Shown one piece after another: positions 1 through 10,900 of a stretch of 64,000 bases of DNA. The position numbers and the translations under genes are program-made. The DNA is taken from assembly GCF_017897595.1 (NCBI RefSeq), contig NZ_JAGKIK010000009.1:62001-126000 (forward strand). Reading direction: 5' to 3'. Below the pieces are notes generated by a model. The model was not told where the DNA came from and searched no databases. It worked only from the letters and a program-made list of their open reading frames with translations. This DNA is from Aquimarina sp. U1-2 (GTDB lineage: Bacteria; Bacteroidota; Bacteroidia; Flavobacteriales; Flavobacteriaceae). Position 1 is the first letter of the stretch. Each line of letters begins with the position of its first letter.

Positions 1-638
1 TCTGTATCCAGTGGAAATTCTATAAGCTTATCCTCTATCGGATCATATGTTGTTAAAATATTATAATTTCCCCACCACATATTACCGTAGGCGTCTTTTA
101 AAATGGTGTATACAAGGCAGGTGGTATTGAAGTGATATAAAAGCATTTCGGTTTTGGGATTAATCACAAATATCCCATTCCCCCAGGTGCCAATCCAAAT
201 ATGACCCTGTGCATCTTGTTCTATACTTAAAATACGTTGGTCGCTTTTATTATTGGGATCTATTAAATAGCTGTAGTTCTTTATACTATTTTTCTCGATG
301 TTTAACATCGAAATTCCGCCACCTTTTGTTCCTATCCAGAGGTTATTAAGGTAATCTGTATATAAAACTGCAATATTTTCATTTTTTAATTCGGCATACT
401 TGTTATTTAGACGGATATAATCAAATTCATAACCATTGTATTTGGTAATACCATTTTCTGTTCCTATCCATTTGATGTTTTGTTGATCACTAACAATAGA
501 ATTTACATTACTGTGAGACAAACCCTGTCTACTTCCAAAATGGTTAACAACGTGGTTTTCTTGTTCTTGTTGTGCCGAAATGTAAGAGAATATGACAAGT
601 GCTAGCGTAGTGCTGTAAATTTTTAATATTCGTATCAT
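1..638 (-). CDS. Reg_prop (two-component regulator propeller) sensor protein, N-terminal part
   Basis: This is the 5' part of a gene running off the left edge; the frame is open from the ATG at 638 to base 1 (about 212 residues). The first ~22 residues form a signal peptide ending near SYISAQ. After it come repeated blades with the motifs IKWIGTENG, NLWIGTKGGG, HIWIGTWGNG and NMWWGN, which is the Reg_prop signature of periplasmic beta-propeller sensors. In Bacteroidetes such proteins usually continue into a Y_Y_Y domain and then a histidine kinase, hybrid kinase or HTH output; that part lies outside the window. The LytS-like kinase just upstream on the same strand suggests a shared signalling locus, possibly for the neighbouring chitinases (inference). 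Confidence 0.85.
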   Translation of the reverse strand, partial: MIRILKIYSTTLALVIFSYISAQQEQENHVVNHFGSRQGLSHSNVNSIVSDQQNIKWIGTENGITKYNGYEFDYIRLNNKYAELKNENIAVLYTDYLNNLWIGTKGGGISMLNIEKNSIKNYSYLIDPNNKSDQRILSIEQDAQGHIWIGTWGNGIFVINPKTEMLLYHFNTTCLVYTILKDAYGNMWWGNYNILTTYDPIEDKLIEFPLDT

Positions 639-707
639 TGAGTATGATTCTTAAAAAGCAGGTAATAGATATTACCGATTGGATGAATACCATATGTTTT
701 TATCCCC

Positions 708-1754
708 CTATAAAGGAATTTTTAAAGTAATCGTATAATCAGTTTCGTTTTCATCTATATGAAGATCATAATTCGATTCGTACAATAGTTTCAATCTGCG
801 GGTTGTATTCTTTAAACCGATACCTTTTTTCTTGCAATCTTCAGTTTCGATACGTTTTTTATTATGGGTTGTAAAAATAAGCCAATCTCCTTTCACTTCA
901 AGATTTAGATATAGCTTTACTTTACCCAATTCATAACTTGTACCATGTTTAAAAGAATTTTCTACAAACTGCAATAGTAATAAAGGTGGTATTTTAAAAC
1001 CTTCGATCCTACCCGAAATAGAAAACTTAACCTCTACACGATCTCCAAATCGTAAACGCTCTAAGTCAATATAATTTTGAATGTACTTAACTTCATCTAG
1101 TAAAGAGACTCTTTTTTTATTTCCTTGGTAAATTATATAACTCATAAATTCTGAAAGTTTTACGACAGTTTCAGGGGCTTGATCAGATTTTTCTAGAGTT
1201 AGAGAATATACATTGTTTAAGGTATTAAAAAAGAAATGAGGCTGAAGTTGTGTTTTAAGAAGAGAAAGTTCGGTTTTTAAACTTTGTTTTTCTAATTCTT
1301 TGGTTTTTCGCAAGTTTTTCGCATAATCAATAGTAATCTTTATAGCTGTCGTAAAACCAATAACATAAATTTCACCAATAAATGCAGCAGTGATATAATT
1401 AATGTCAAAAATTGAATTTTTAGACCTTTCTGACTCAGGAAAAACATCTGTAGTTACGTATTCGTACGTAAACATAATGCGAGCTAGGGTCATTGTTAAA
1501 ATAGAAACGAGAAGAATAAAGATATATTCTAAATATTTATTAGGGATCAATCGAGGTAATAAAAAATATAAATTGAAGTATACTAATAGTATATGAACAA
1601 AAAACTCTACAAGATTAGATTGAAAAGAATAAGAATAATCTTCAAAATAACTACCCCAACGCAAAGTATTAAGAGTAAAATAAATTAGCCAGAACAGACC
1701 GTGCTGCAATATGTCTTTACTAAGTTTGATTGAGTTGTGTGTTTTATATAACAA
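708..1754 (-). CDS. LytS/YehU-type sensor histidine kinase
   Basis: A 348-residue inner-membrane kinase. The N-terminal half has four hydrophobic segments (about residues 15-140). A short coiled linker precedes a His_kinase domain (PF06580 type) with the phospho-acceptor His near residue 173 in the motif QPHFFFNTLN, then an HATPase region with the N-box LLQFVENSFKHG and a late GIGL motif. Kinases of this type normally phosphorylate LytTR response regulators; none is encoded next to it here, so its partner may lie left of the window. It is transcribed on the same strand as, and upstream of, the Reg_prop sensor gene, with a gap of about 70 bp. The start at 1754 fits the first membrane segment. 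Confidence 0.88.
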   Translation of the reverse strand: MLYKTHNSIKLSKDILQHGLFWLIYFTLNTLRWGSYFEDYSYSFQSNLVEFFVHILLVYFNLYFLLPRLIPNKYLEYIFILLVSILTMTLARIMFTYEYVTTDVFPESERSKNSIFDINYITAAFIGEIYVIGFTTAIKITIDYAKNLRKTKELEKQSLKTELSLLKTQLQPHFFFNTLNNVYSLTLEKSDQAPETVVKLSEFMSYIIYQGNKKRVSLLDEVKYIQNYIDLERLRFGDRVEVKFSISGRIEGFKIPPLLLLQFVENSFKHGTSYELGKVKLYLNLEVKGDWLIFTTHNKKRIETEDCKKKGIGLKNTTRRLKLLYESNYDLHIDENETDYTITLKIPL

Positions 1755-1947
1755 ATATGCAATGAAAATAGCTCTTTTTTGTTAAACCTTTTGTTTTTTT
1801 AGCTAAACAACATAGTTTCTTGCATTAAATACAATAAAATGTCAAACATCTCTTTGTTGGTATTTGTAACCTAAACAGCTACATTTTTGAGTCATTCAGC
1901 TAATTAGTTTTTTGGGGTTAACACTTCTTTATAATTTTCATGTGCAA

Positions 1948-1973
1948 AGAAAAGATGCCAGAAAGTCTTTTCT
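1948..1973. promoter_or_regulatory. Inverted repeat upstream of the triple chitinase
   Basis: Arms AGAAAAGA and TCTTTTCT (8 bp, perfect) are separated by 10 nt and lie about 40 bp before the chitinase ATG. This could be an operator or a 5'-UTR hairpin. No regulator is identified, so the function is inferred from position only. Confidence 0.3.
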
Positions 1974-2014
1974 ACAAACACAAATAAATCTTTTTAAACT
2001 TAACACAATCGATT

Positions 2015-5000
2015 ATGAAAGACCCAAAATTTACACTCAATGAATGCTGGTGCTATTGGAAATCGTTTTCAATGGTCCTACTTTTCCTAATGTTTGTCGG
2101 TATTACAAATAATTCTTATGCGCAAGTGAATACCGGTGGTAGTGCGAATACATCCAATCATAATAAACAGATTATCGGTTATATTACGAATTGGGATGCC
2201 TGGAAAGCAGCAAGTGCAGGATTACCTTCTGCAGGAGCTTTAACACAGTTAAATATCGATTATTCAAAATATACGATTTTGAATTATTCCTTTTTTGGAG
2301 TTGCAGTCGACGGATCTTTGCATAGCGGAGATTTGAGAAACAAGAATATCTATCAGCCAGGTACTGTACAGCAGCCAGGTGACTTATTATATGGAGATGT
2401 TTACAGCAGTTGGGATTTCTATATACTTTTTGGTGAAATTGAACCCATTCAATGGATTAGTGAGGCTGTAAAGCAAAGAGCCGAAGCTCTAGGATTTGAA
2501 GTAGCAGTTGGTGGCAACACCTGGACACATCCAGAATGGGGGCTTAGTGGTAGTTTACCTTTGCCGCTTCCAAAAGAAGGAAGCGAAGCCAAAGGTCTGC
2601 TGGAGCTGGCACATGATAATGGTGTAAAAGTTATGGCTTCCTTGGGAGGATGGAGTATGTGCAGACATTTTCCAGAGATGGCCGCAGACCCAGTTAAAAG
2701 AGCACGTTTTATTGAAGACTGTAAAAAACTGATCAATATGGGCTTTGATGGTATCGACCTGGATTGGGAATATCCTGGACCATTTCCTGGAATGAATTTT
2801 ACCGGAACCAACGCCGATTATGCCAATTTTGAAATTCTTGTACAAGAGATCAGAGATGCCATCGGACCAGATAAATTAATCACTGCCGCGATGGCAGCCG
2901 ATTATAAAAAGTTAGAAGGGTTTAACTGGTCTAAACTTTCTAATACGATGGATTATTTTAATATGATGACCTACGATTTTAATGGCGGATGGTCAAACAT
3001 TGCAGGGCATAATGCACCAATATATCCTTATGACGGAGCAGAAGCACCTGATTTTAACTGGCAAACATTGCTAAGTAAAATGACAGCAATGGGAGTGCCT
3101 AGTTACAAAATTAACTTTGGAGCTCCTTTCTATGGTAGAGGAGTTATTACCGATGGGGCTGCAGACTTAAACGCGCCTACCGTTAAAAGAAATGTTACTA
3201 TACAACCGGATGGTCCCGTAAGTACCGCAGCCGATTATACAAATTGGCCACAAGATGTATATGATGGTACTCCTAATTATTTTTTCATTAAACAGAAAAC
3301 AGGACCGGGTAGCGGTTGGGTAGAGCAATGGGATGACCAGGCCAAAGTTCCGTACATGACTAAAGGAAACTTTTTTCTAAGTTATGATAATGAAAAATCT
3401 ATAGCTGAAAAGGCCAAGTTCATCAATGCGAATAACCTTGCAGGAACTATAATTTGGACTGTTTTTGGTGATCTTGAATTTTCAGGACCGGCACAATCCT
3501 TTGGTACAAAACTAAAAAGATGGTCAAATGTGAAATCTCCTTTGGTCAATACCTTGAATGAGGTATTTGCAAGTGGAGGAGTAGGAAATCAATCTCCTAT
3601 GGTTTCTATTACTTCACCCAATACCGGGGATATATTTACAGCTGGTGATGCTATAGAGATTGCGGCTAGTGCCAGTGATCCCGATGGTACGATTGTAAGA
3701 GTGCAATTCTATAGAGGAACTACACTTTTATCTGAAGATAATAGCGTACCCTACACCTATACATGGAGCAATGCTTCTGCAGGAAATTACGATCTAATAG
3801 CCAAAGCTTTTGACGATAAAGGTGCGAGCGCAACAGCAAAAGTAAACATATCGGTAACAGGTGTGGGAGGTAATGAATTACCTGTTGTTACCATAATAAG
3901 CCCTAATCAAGATGCAACTTTTACGGCAGGATCGAGTATTTCGATTTCGGCAGATGCATCAGATTCAGATGGTACTGTAAGTCGAGTAGCTTTTTACAAT
4001 GGCAGTACGCTGTTAGGAGAAGATGCAAGCGCTCCTTTTACATATAATTGGGAAAATGTGTCTGAAGGAAGTTACACAATTACCGCGACAGCTTTTGATA
4101 ATGAAGAAGGAGAAGGATCTTCATCAATTTCTATAACTGTAAATGGAGGTGGTAGCGGAAATTGTACTGCTCCTGCTTATGTTGAAGGTCAAGTGTACAA
4201 CGGAGGCGATATCGTTTCTTACCAAGGAAAAGAATACAAAGCGAAATGGTGGACACAAAATAATGATCCGGTTACCAACAGAGAAAATGTATGGGAGTTG
4301 TTAGGAGCTTGTTCAGGAGGTGATAGTAGCGCCCCTCAAGTTTCGATTACTTCTCCTACCAACACACAGTCTTTTGCAGTTGGCAATACGGTAACTATAA
4401 CTGCTAATGCTTCAGATGCAGACGGCACTATCAACAAAGTTGAATTTTATGTAGATGGCAGTAAGATTGGTGAAGATACTGCTGCTCCGTATGCTGTGAA
4501 TTGGACTTCAACTTTAGGAAATCATTCTATTGTAGCAAAAGCAACAGATAACACCAATACAGCTACAACTTCAGCAGTTGTGACCATAAATGTAACCTCT
4601 GACGGTGGTGGTGGCTGTGATGGTGATAGTTTTAAAGTTGTTGGATATGTTCCATCTTGGGGTAATATTAATAATATACAATATGATAAGTTAACACATA
4701 TTAATTATTCTTTCGCACTTCCAAAAAGTGATGGTAGTCTAGAACCCTTAAGTAATCCTGGTAAATTACAACAAATTGTAAGACAAGGACAGCAACAAGG
4801 CGTAAAAGTATTGATCGCTGTCGGAGGATGGGATATAGGCGATGGCGGTGGTGTCGATAGACGTTTTGCCCAATTGGCTGCAAACCCGGCTACGAGAACA
4901 GCATTTGTTACTAATCTAGTCAATTTTGTGAATCAATACAATCTCGATGGTGTTGATATGGACTGGGAGTACCCTAGAGAAGGTAATGAGCCTCAACACT

Positions 5001-7843
5001 TCGAATTGCTTATGGAAGAACTGGGGCAGGCGATGCGAAGCAGAGGTAAATTATTAACCGCCGCGGTGGTAGTAGCAGGTTGGAATGCAGACGGAGTACT
5101 AAACGGTGTTTTTGATGATGTTGATTTCTTAAACATTATGGCATATGATGGTCCTTCTCATGGTTCTATGGCACAAGCAACCGGTGGTTTAGATTATTGG
5201 TTAGGAAGAGGATTACCCAAAGAGAAAACTATACTTGGCGTACCATTCTATTGTAGACCACAACCCGAAAGCTATGCTAACTTATTAGCTATGGGTGCTA
5301 GTCCTAATAGTGATTCTTTTCAAGGTAGAAATTACAACGGAATTCCTACCATAAAAGCCAAAACCGAATTAGCGCAGCAACGAGCGGGAGGTATTATGAT
5401 ATGGGAGCTATCTCATGACACTAATGATCAATCAACATCTTTGCTTACTGCTATTAATCAGGTAGCTGGTAATCCTTGTGAGCCCGACAATCAGGCACCT
5501 CAGGTTACTATTACCGCGCCTGCGGTAGATGCTTCTTTTGAAGTTGCAAATACTATAACTATCACTGCAAATGCTTCTGATAGTGATGGAAACATTTCAA
5601 AGGTTGCATTTTATGTCGATGGAAATTTAATCAGTGAAGATACTACTTCGCCTTATAGTACGAATTGGACAGCAATAGTAGGAAATCATACTATAACAGC
5701 AAGGGCTACAGACAACAAAGGAGCAGTAAGTGCTTCTTCTGAGGTTTCGATTTCGGTGATAGGAGATGCTGTAAATCAGGCTCCCGTAGTTTCTATTGCA
5801 AGTCCAAGTAATAATGCATCATTTACAACGGGACAAAACGTCGCGATAACAGCAAATGCAAATGATGTTGATGGAAGTATCAGTAAAGTAGTATTTTATA
5901 TTGATGGAACTGCAATTAGCGAAGATACTTCTGCGCCCTATTCGGCAAATTGGACATCGACTGTAGGAAGTCATAGCATAACTACTACAGCAACAGATAA
6001 TGATAGCGCAAGCACTACTTCTGCAGCGATTACAATTACTGTTCAAAACCAAACAGGCGGTTGTGATGCAGCACAATATGTAGATGGTGCTACTTATAGG
6101 GATGGTGATCGGGTACGAAACCTTGGTAAAGAATACGAATGTATCGTAGCTGGATGGTGTACTGTTGGTGGACCCTATGCTCCCGGAGATCCAAACGGAT
6201 GGGCTTGGCCTAACGCATGGAAAGAAATAGGAGATTGTGACGGCGGAGGTACCGGAGGAAATCAATCACCTACAGTTTCTATCACACAACCAGGGAACGG
6301 GCAGTCATTTGCCACAGGAAGTGCGATTACTATTAACGCTTCTGCTTCAGATAGTGATGGTACTATAAGCAAAGTTGAATTCTTCAGAAACGGAACTAAA
6401 ATAGGAGAAGATACAAACAGCCCTTACAGTTTTACTTGGAACAATGCATCCCAAGGCAACTATACTCTGGTAGCCAAAGCAACAGATAATGAGAATGCAA
6501 CTGAAGAATCTACAGCGGTAACTATCACTGTGGGATCTACCAATCCGCCAAATCCCGGAGGAGATCTTCCTAAAAGATTATTGGTAGGATACTGGCATAA
6601 TTTTGATAACGGTTCTTCATTCCCCAGATTAAGAGAAGTTTCAGACAAATGGGATGTGATCAATGTGGCTTTTACCATACCAACAGTACCTGGCGGAGCC
6701 AATATGACCTTTACACCAGACCCTGCTTTATATTCAAATGCGCAAGAGTTCAAAAATGATGTGGCCTTTTTACAAAGTAGAGGTAAGAAAGTAGTCATCT
6801 CGATGGGAGGTGCTACCGGAGCAGTCGATGTGGATAGTCCTGCTGATGCACAGATCTTTAGTACCTCTATGATCAATATGATAAGAGAGTACGGTTTCGA
6901 TGGTATGGATATAGATTTTGAAGGAAGTTCGATTGTTTTGGGTGCTGGAGACACAGATTTTAGAAATCCTGTAGGTCCCAAAGTAGTACATTTAATTACT
7001 GCATTTAAATCGATATTAGCACAATTTGATTCTGATTTTGTATTATCTATGGCTCCCGAAACAGCCTTTGTACAAGGCGGATATTCTGCTTACGGAAGTA
7101 CTTTTGGAGCATATTTACCAGTTATTCATGAATTACGTAGAGATCTAGATTATATACACGTACAACATTACAATTCTGGAACAATGCGCGGGTTAGATGA
7201 CAAGGTGTACGCCCAGGCTACTGCAGATTTTCATGTAGCGATGGCAGAAATGTTACTACAAGGATTCCCGGTAAACGGAATTCAATTTCCTGCACTGCGT
7301 CAAGACCAAGTTATGATAGGATTGCCAGCAAATGGCCCTGCAGCACCAAGTGGAGGATTTACTCCAGCTGCCGAAGTGCACAAGGCATTGGATTATTTAA
7401 TTAAAGGTCAGTCCTTTGGAGGTCAATATACCCTTAGAAATCCTTCGGGATATAGAAACTTTAGAGGATTAATGACCTGGTCTATCAACTGGGATATTGT
7501 TGCCGGATTTGGGTTCTCTAATCCACATAGAGCCTATCTTGATGGTTTAGATAGTAGAGCGGCGATTGTTCAGGATAAAGCTACCATTGCTGCTACCGTT
7601 TCACCGAATCCTGTTAATGGAGATGTGATTAATTTGAATATAGAAAGTGATGTGTTCAACAGTACTTTGGATCTTCAGATATTTAATGCTACAGGTATCA
7701 TGGTATTAGAATACCGAGGTACCAAAATCCAAAAAGGAAATAATTTGAAAACTTTTGATGTAAGTAAATTAGAAGAAGGACTATACTTCTATACAATTGC
7801 GACAGCAAAAGGTAAAACTACAGGAAAGCTTATCAAGCGATAA
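2015..7843 (+). CDS. Giant secreted multidomain chitinase with three GH18 domains, T9SS-exported
   Basis: A 1942-residue secreted enzyme predicted to hydrolyse beta-1,4-GlcNAc links of chitin. After a signal peptide (about 1-37) come GH18 no.1 (about 48-505, catalytic DGIDLDWE near 246-253), two Ig-like modules (526-711), a CBM5/12 chitin-binding module (716-768), an Ig module and GH18 no.2 (about 873-1155, DGVDMDWE near 977). Two Ig modules, a second CBM5/12 (1349-1411) and an Ig module lead to GH18 no.3 (about 1516-1840, DGMDIDFE near 1628). The last ~85 residues form a type A T9SS sorting domain (SPNPVNGD start, LEEGLYFY, ending KLIKR). All three domains keep DxxDxDxE, so all may be active. 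The different GH18 types suggest endo/exo cooperation within one chain (inference). A terminator follows. The next gene has the same modular plan. Confidence 0.95.
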   Translation: MKDPKFTLNECWCYWKSFSMVLLFLMFVGITNNSYAQVNTGGSANTSNHNKQIIGYITNWDAWKAASAGLPSAGALTQLNIDYSKYTILNYSFFGVAVDGSLHSGDLRNKNIYQPGTVQQPGDLLYGDVYSSWDFYILFGEIEPIQWISEAVKQRAEALGFEVAVGGNTWTHPEWGLSGSLPLPLPKEGSEAKGLLELAHDNGVKVMASLGGWSMCRHFPEMAADPVKRARFIEDCKKLINMGFDGIDLDWEYPGPFPGMNFTGTNADYANFEILVQEIRDAIGPDKLITAAMAADYKKLEGFNWSKLSNTMDYFNMMTYDFNGGWSNIAGHNAPIYPYDGAEAPDFNWQTLLSKMTAMGVPSYKINFGAPFYGRGVITDGAADLNAPTVKRNVTIQPDGPVSTAADYTNWPQDVYDGTPNYFFIKQKTGPGSGWVEQWDDQAKVPYMTKGNFFLSYDNEKSIAEKAKFINANNLAGTIIWTVFGDLEFSGPAQSFGTKLKRWSNVKSPLVNTLNEVFASGGVGNQSPMVSITSPNTGDIFTAGDAIEIAASASDPDGTIVRVQFYRGTTLLSEDNSVPYTYTWSNASAGNYDLIAKAFDDKGASATAKVNISVTGVGGNELPVVTIISPNQDATFTAGSSISISADASDSDGTVSRVAFYNGSTLLGEDASAPFTYNWENVSEGSYTITATAFDNEEGEGSSSISITVNGGGSGNCTAPAYVEGQVYNGGDIVSYQGKEYKAKWWTQNNDPVTNRENVWELLGACSGGDSSAPQVSITSPTNTQSFAVGNTVTITANASDADGTINKVEFYVDGSKIGEDTAAPYAVNWTSTLGNHSIVAKATDNTNTATTSAVVTINVTSDGGGGCDGDSFKVVGYVPSWGNINNIQYDKLTHINYSFALPKSDGSLEPLSNPGKLQQIVRQGQQQGVKVLIAVGGWDIGDGGGVDRRFAQLAANPATRTAFVTNLVNFVNQYNLDGVDMDWEYPREGNEPQHFELLMEELGQAMRSRGKLLTAAVVVAGWNADGVLNGVFDDVDFLNIMAYDGPSHGSMAQATGGLDYWLGRGLPKEKTILGVPFYCRPQPESYANLLAMGASPNSDSFQGRNYNGIPTIKAKTELAQQRAGGIMIWELSHDTNDQSTSLLTAINQVAGNPCEPDNQAPQVTITAPAVDASFEVANTITITANASDSDGNISKVAFYVDGNLISEDTTSPYSTNWTAIVGNHTITARATDNKGAVSASSEVSISVIGDAVNQAPVVSIASPSNNASFTTGQNVAITANANDVDGSISKVVFYIDGTAISEDTSAPYSANWTSTVGSHSITTTATDNDSASTTSAAITITVQNQTGGCDAAQYVDGATYRDGDRVRNLGKEYECIVAGWCTVGGPYAPGDPNGWAWPNAWKEIGDCDGGGTGGNQSPTVSITQPGNGQSFATGSAITINASASDSDGTISKVEFFRNGTKIGEDTNSPYSFTWNNASQGNYTLVAKATDNENATEESTAVTITVGSTNPPNPGGDLPKRLLVGYWHNFDNGSSFPRLREVSDKWDVINVAFTIPTVPGGANMTFTPDPALYSNAQEFKNDVAFLQSRGKKVVISMGGATGAVDVDSPADAQIFSTSMINMIREYGFDGMDIDFEGSSIVLGAGDTDFRNPVGPKVVHLITAFKSILAQFDSDFVLSMAPETAFVQGGYSAYGSTFGAYLPVIHELRRDLDYIHVQHYNSGTMRGLDDKVYAQATADFHVAMAEMLLQGFPVNGIQFPALRQDQVMIGLPANGPAAPSGGFTPAAEVHKALDYLIKGQSFGGQYTLRNPSGYRNFRGLMTWSINWDIVAGFGFSNPHRAYLDGLDSRAAIVQDKATIAATVSPNPVNGDVINLNIESDVFNSTLDLQIFNATGIMVLEYRGTKIQKGNNLKTFDVSKLEEGLYFYTIATAKGKTTGKLIKR

Positions 7844-7858
7844 ACTCCTTTCTTTTAG

Positions 7859-7902
7859 CCATCCGATGATTTTATTAGATATATCATCGGATGGTTTTAT
7901 TT
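7859..7902 (+). terminator. Rho-independent terminator after the triple chitinase
   Basis: A perfect 12-bp stem (CCATCCGATGAT at 7859-7870 with its complement at 7883-7894) is followed by TTTTATTTG. It leaves only ~37 bp before the next gene, so that gene is either transcribed by read-through or from a promoter overlapping the hairpin. Confidence 0.85.
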
Positions 7903-7938
7903 GTATTTTTTTCAACTTCTTCATCTTAAAATCTAATT

Positions 7939-10900
7939 ATGATACCAAAAAATACGTTATTTAGTACAGTTACTCTATTGTTTCTATTTTTCTTTGTAAG
8001 CAATAATACCCTTGTAAGAGCACAAAACACTCCTGTAGCTCAAAATGGTCAACTAAAGGTTTGCGGTACAAAACTTTGTAATCAATACGATCAACCAATA
8101 CAACTTCGTGGAATGAGTACTCACGGAATCCAATGGTATGGCTGGGGAAACTGTCTAACCGAATCTTCCTTAGACGCTCTTGCCTATGATTGGGATGCTG
8201 ATATCCTTAGAATTTCTTTGTATGTACAAGAAGGGGGATATGAAACTGACCCCGTGGGATATACAAATCAAGTAAGTCGATTAATTGATGAAGCAACTGA
8301 AAGAGGAATGTATGCTTTGGTAGATTGGCATCAGCTAAACCCGGGAGATCCCAATGTAAATCTTGAAAATGCAAAACGTTTTTTTACCGATATCGCTAAT
8401 CTTCACAAAGATAAAAACAACATCATTTACGACGTTTGTAACGAACCGAATGGTGTAGGCGTTAACTGGAACCGTATAAAAAATTATGCTGATCAGATTA
8501 TACCTGTTATTCAAAGGATAGATAACGATGCTGTCGTATTAGTAGGAACACAAGGGTGGGCAACGTTTGGAGTTTCTGGAGAAGGAAGCTTACAAGATGT
8601 CATCGACAATCCGTTACGTTTCGATAATGTTATGTATACGTTTCATGTTTATGCAAAAAGTCATCGAGATGCTTATTTAAACACCTTAGATAGCGCATCA
8701 GATTTGTTACCCGTTTTTGTGACTGAGTTTGGTAGTCAAGAATATACTGGTGACGGCCCTAACGACTTTGTAATGACACAACAATTTATTGATCTTATGC
8801 GTCGAAAAAAAATAAGTTGGACAAGTTGGAACTACTCTGATGATTTTAGATCGGGGGCAGCATGGAACACAGGTACTTGTGCATCGGGTTTCTGGACAGT
8901 TGATCAACTTAAAGAAGCCGGAAAATGGATACGCAATAAAATTAAATTTCCTACAGATGATTTTCCTGGTGGTGATGATGGTACTACCCAAACACCATAC
9001 TCAGGAAATGCCATACCGATTCCTGGTAAAATTGAAACTGAACATTATGATCTTGGGGGTGAGAACATAGCTTTTTATGATATTACCGGCACCAATGAAG
9101 GAGGCTCTTATCGAAACGACAAAGTAGATATCGAGCCTTGTTCTGAAGGTGGTTATAATATCGGCTGGATCAAGTCTGGCGAATGGTTAGAATACACAGT
9201 TAACGTGGCTGAATCAAAAACGTATACTTTAGAGTCCAGAGTGGCCTCAATATCATCTGGAGGCAAATTTCACATCGAAATAGAAGGACAAAACGTAAGT
9301 GGATCTATCAATGTTCCCAATACTAGGGGGTGGCAAAATTGGCAAACGGTAAGTACGTCAATCCCGCTTACACAAGGAAAACAAATTCTAAGAATAGTGA
9401 TGGATAGCGATGATTTTAATTTGAATCATTTGGTATTCAAAGATGATTCGACGTCGGTAAATCAATCTCCAGTAGTCACACTCACAACACCGCAAGAAGG
9501 TTCAACTTATTTTTTAGGCCAAACGGTTACGATTACTGCAAATGCCTCAGATAGTGATGGTACCATTAATAAAGTAGAGTTTTATGCCAATGGTACTAAA
9601 ATAGCTGAAGATAGCTCATTTCCTTTTGAGACAACCTGGGTAGCCACCATTGGAAATCATATTATTTCTGCAAAGGTTATAGACGATGATAATGCAACAG
9701 CGCTATCTGCTGAAGTTGGTATTATCATGAAGTCAGATAACGGTAATAGTTGTAATGTAAATCGGTATGTTGAAAATGGAGGCTATAGTGCTGGTAGTGA
9801 AGTAGAAAATCTAGGAAATTTATACGAGTGTAAACCATGGCCTTTTTCAGGTTGGTGTAACGGTATTGCTGATGCTTATGCTCCCGGTACCGGTACGAAT
9901 TGGGAAGATGCCTGGATACTTAAAGGAGATTGCAATCCCGATGGTAACGAAGAACCCATGGTATCTATAGTGTCACCAAGTTCAGGACAGACTTTTGTCG
10001 AAAAAAGTAACATTACCATAGACGCTTCTGCTACAGATAGTAATGGCAGTATTACCAAAGTTGAATTTTTTAGCAATGGTACTAAAGTGGGCGAAGATAC
10101 TACGGCTCCTTACACTTTCATAATAAACGAAATACTTGTAGGGAATTATACATTTACTGCAAAAGCTACAGATAATAGTAACCTCTCAACGATATCAAGC
10201 CCTGTTACGATTAGAGTGACTGGCGATGGCGGTGATACAGACCCACTACCAGCAAGAATCATGAATGGATACTGGCACAATTTTCAGAATGGTTCTGGTT
10301 TAATACCTCTTAGAGAAGTTTCTTCTTCTTGGGATGTAATTAATGTATCTTTTGCAGAACCAAGAATTTCTTCAACAGATGGAGATATGGCTTTCGAACT
10401 GTCTTCAGATTTTGATGCCATAGGATATACAGAACATGCATTTCGATCAGATCTACAATGGTTACAAAGCCAGGGTAAGAAAGTTATCATTTCTATTGGT
10501 GGGGCAGAAGGTCAGGTGAGACTCACGACTACTTCGGCCAGAGATAAATTTATCTCTTCTATGATACAAATAATAGAAGATTATGGTTTTGATGGTATGG
10601 ATATTGACTTTGAAGGACAATCATTATCTTTCAAATTAGGAGATACCGATTTTAGAAATCCTACAACCCCATTAATTGTGAACACTATAGACGCCATTCG
10701 AAATGTTTGTAATCATTTTGGGGAGGATTTTATACTCACTATGGCTCCCGAAACATTTTTTGTACAACTGGGATATTCTTTTTACGGGGGCATTTCTGAA
10801 GGAGCTGATCGACGAGCAGGGGCATATTTACCCGTCATTCATGCGTTAAGAGATAAGCTTACATTTCTGCAGGTTCAATATTATAATTCGGGTCCGATTA

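Noticed and set aside
1402..1596. Small plus-strand ORF opposite the LytS-like kinase
   Set aside because: Lies wholly within the kinase gene's membrane-segment coding and has no ribosome binding site or family resemblance.
5819..6981. Long minus-strand ORFs inside the chitinase gene (e.g. 5819-6265, 6460-6981)
   Set aside because: Shadows of the repetitive Ig/GH18 coding sequence; no domain, low-complexity Ser/Thr/Ile/Cys text.
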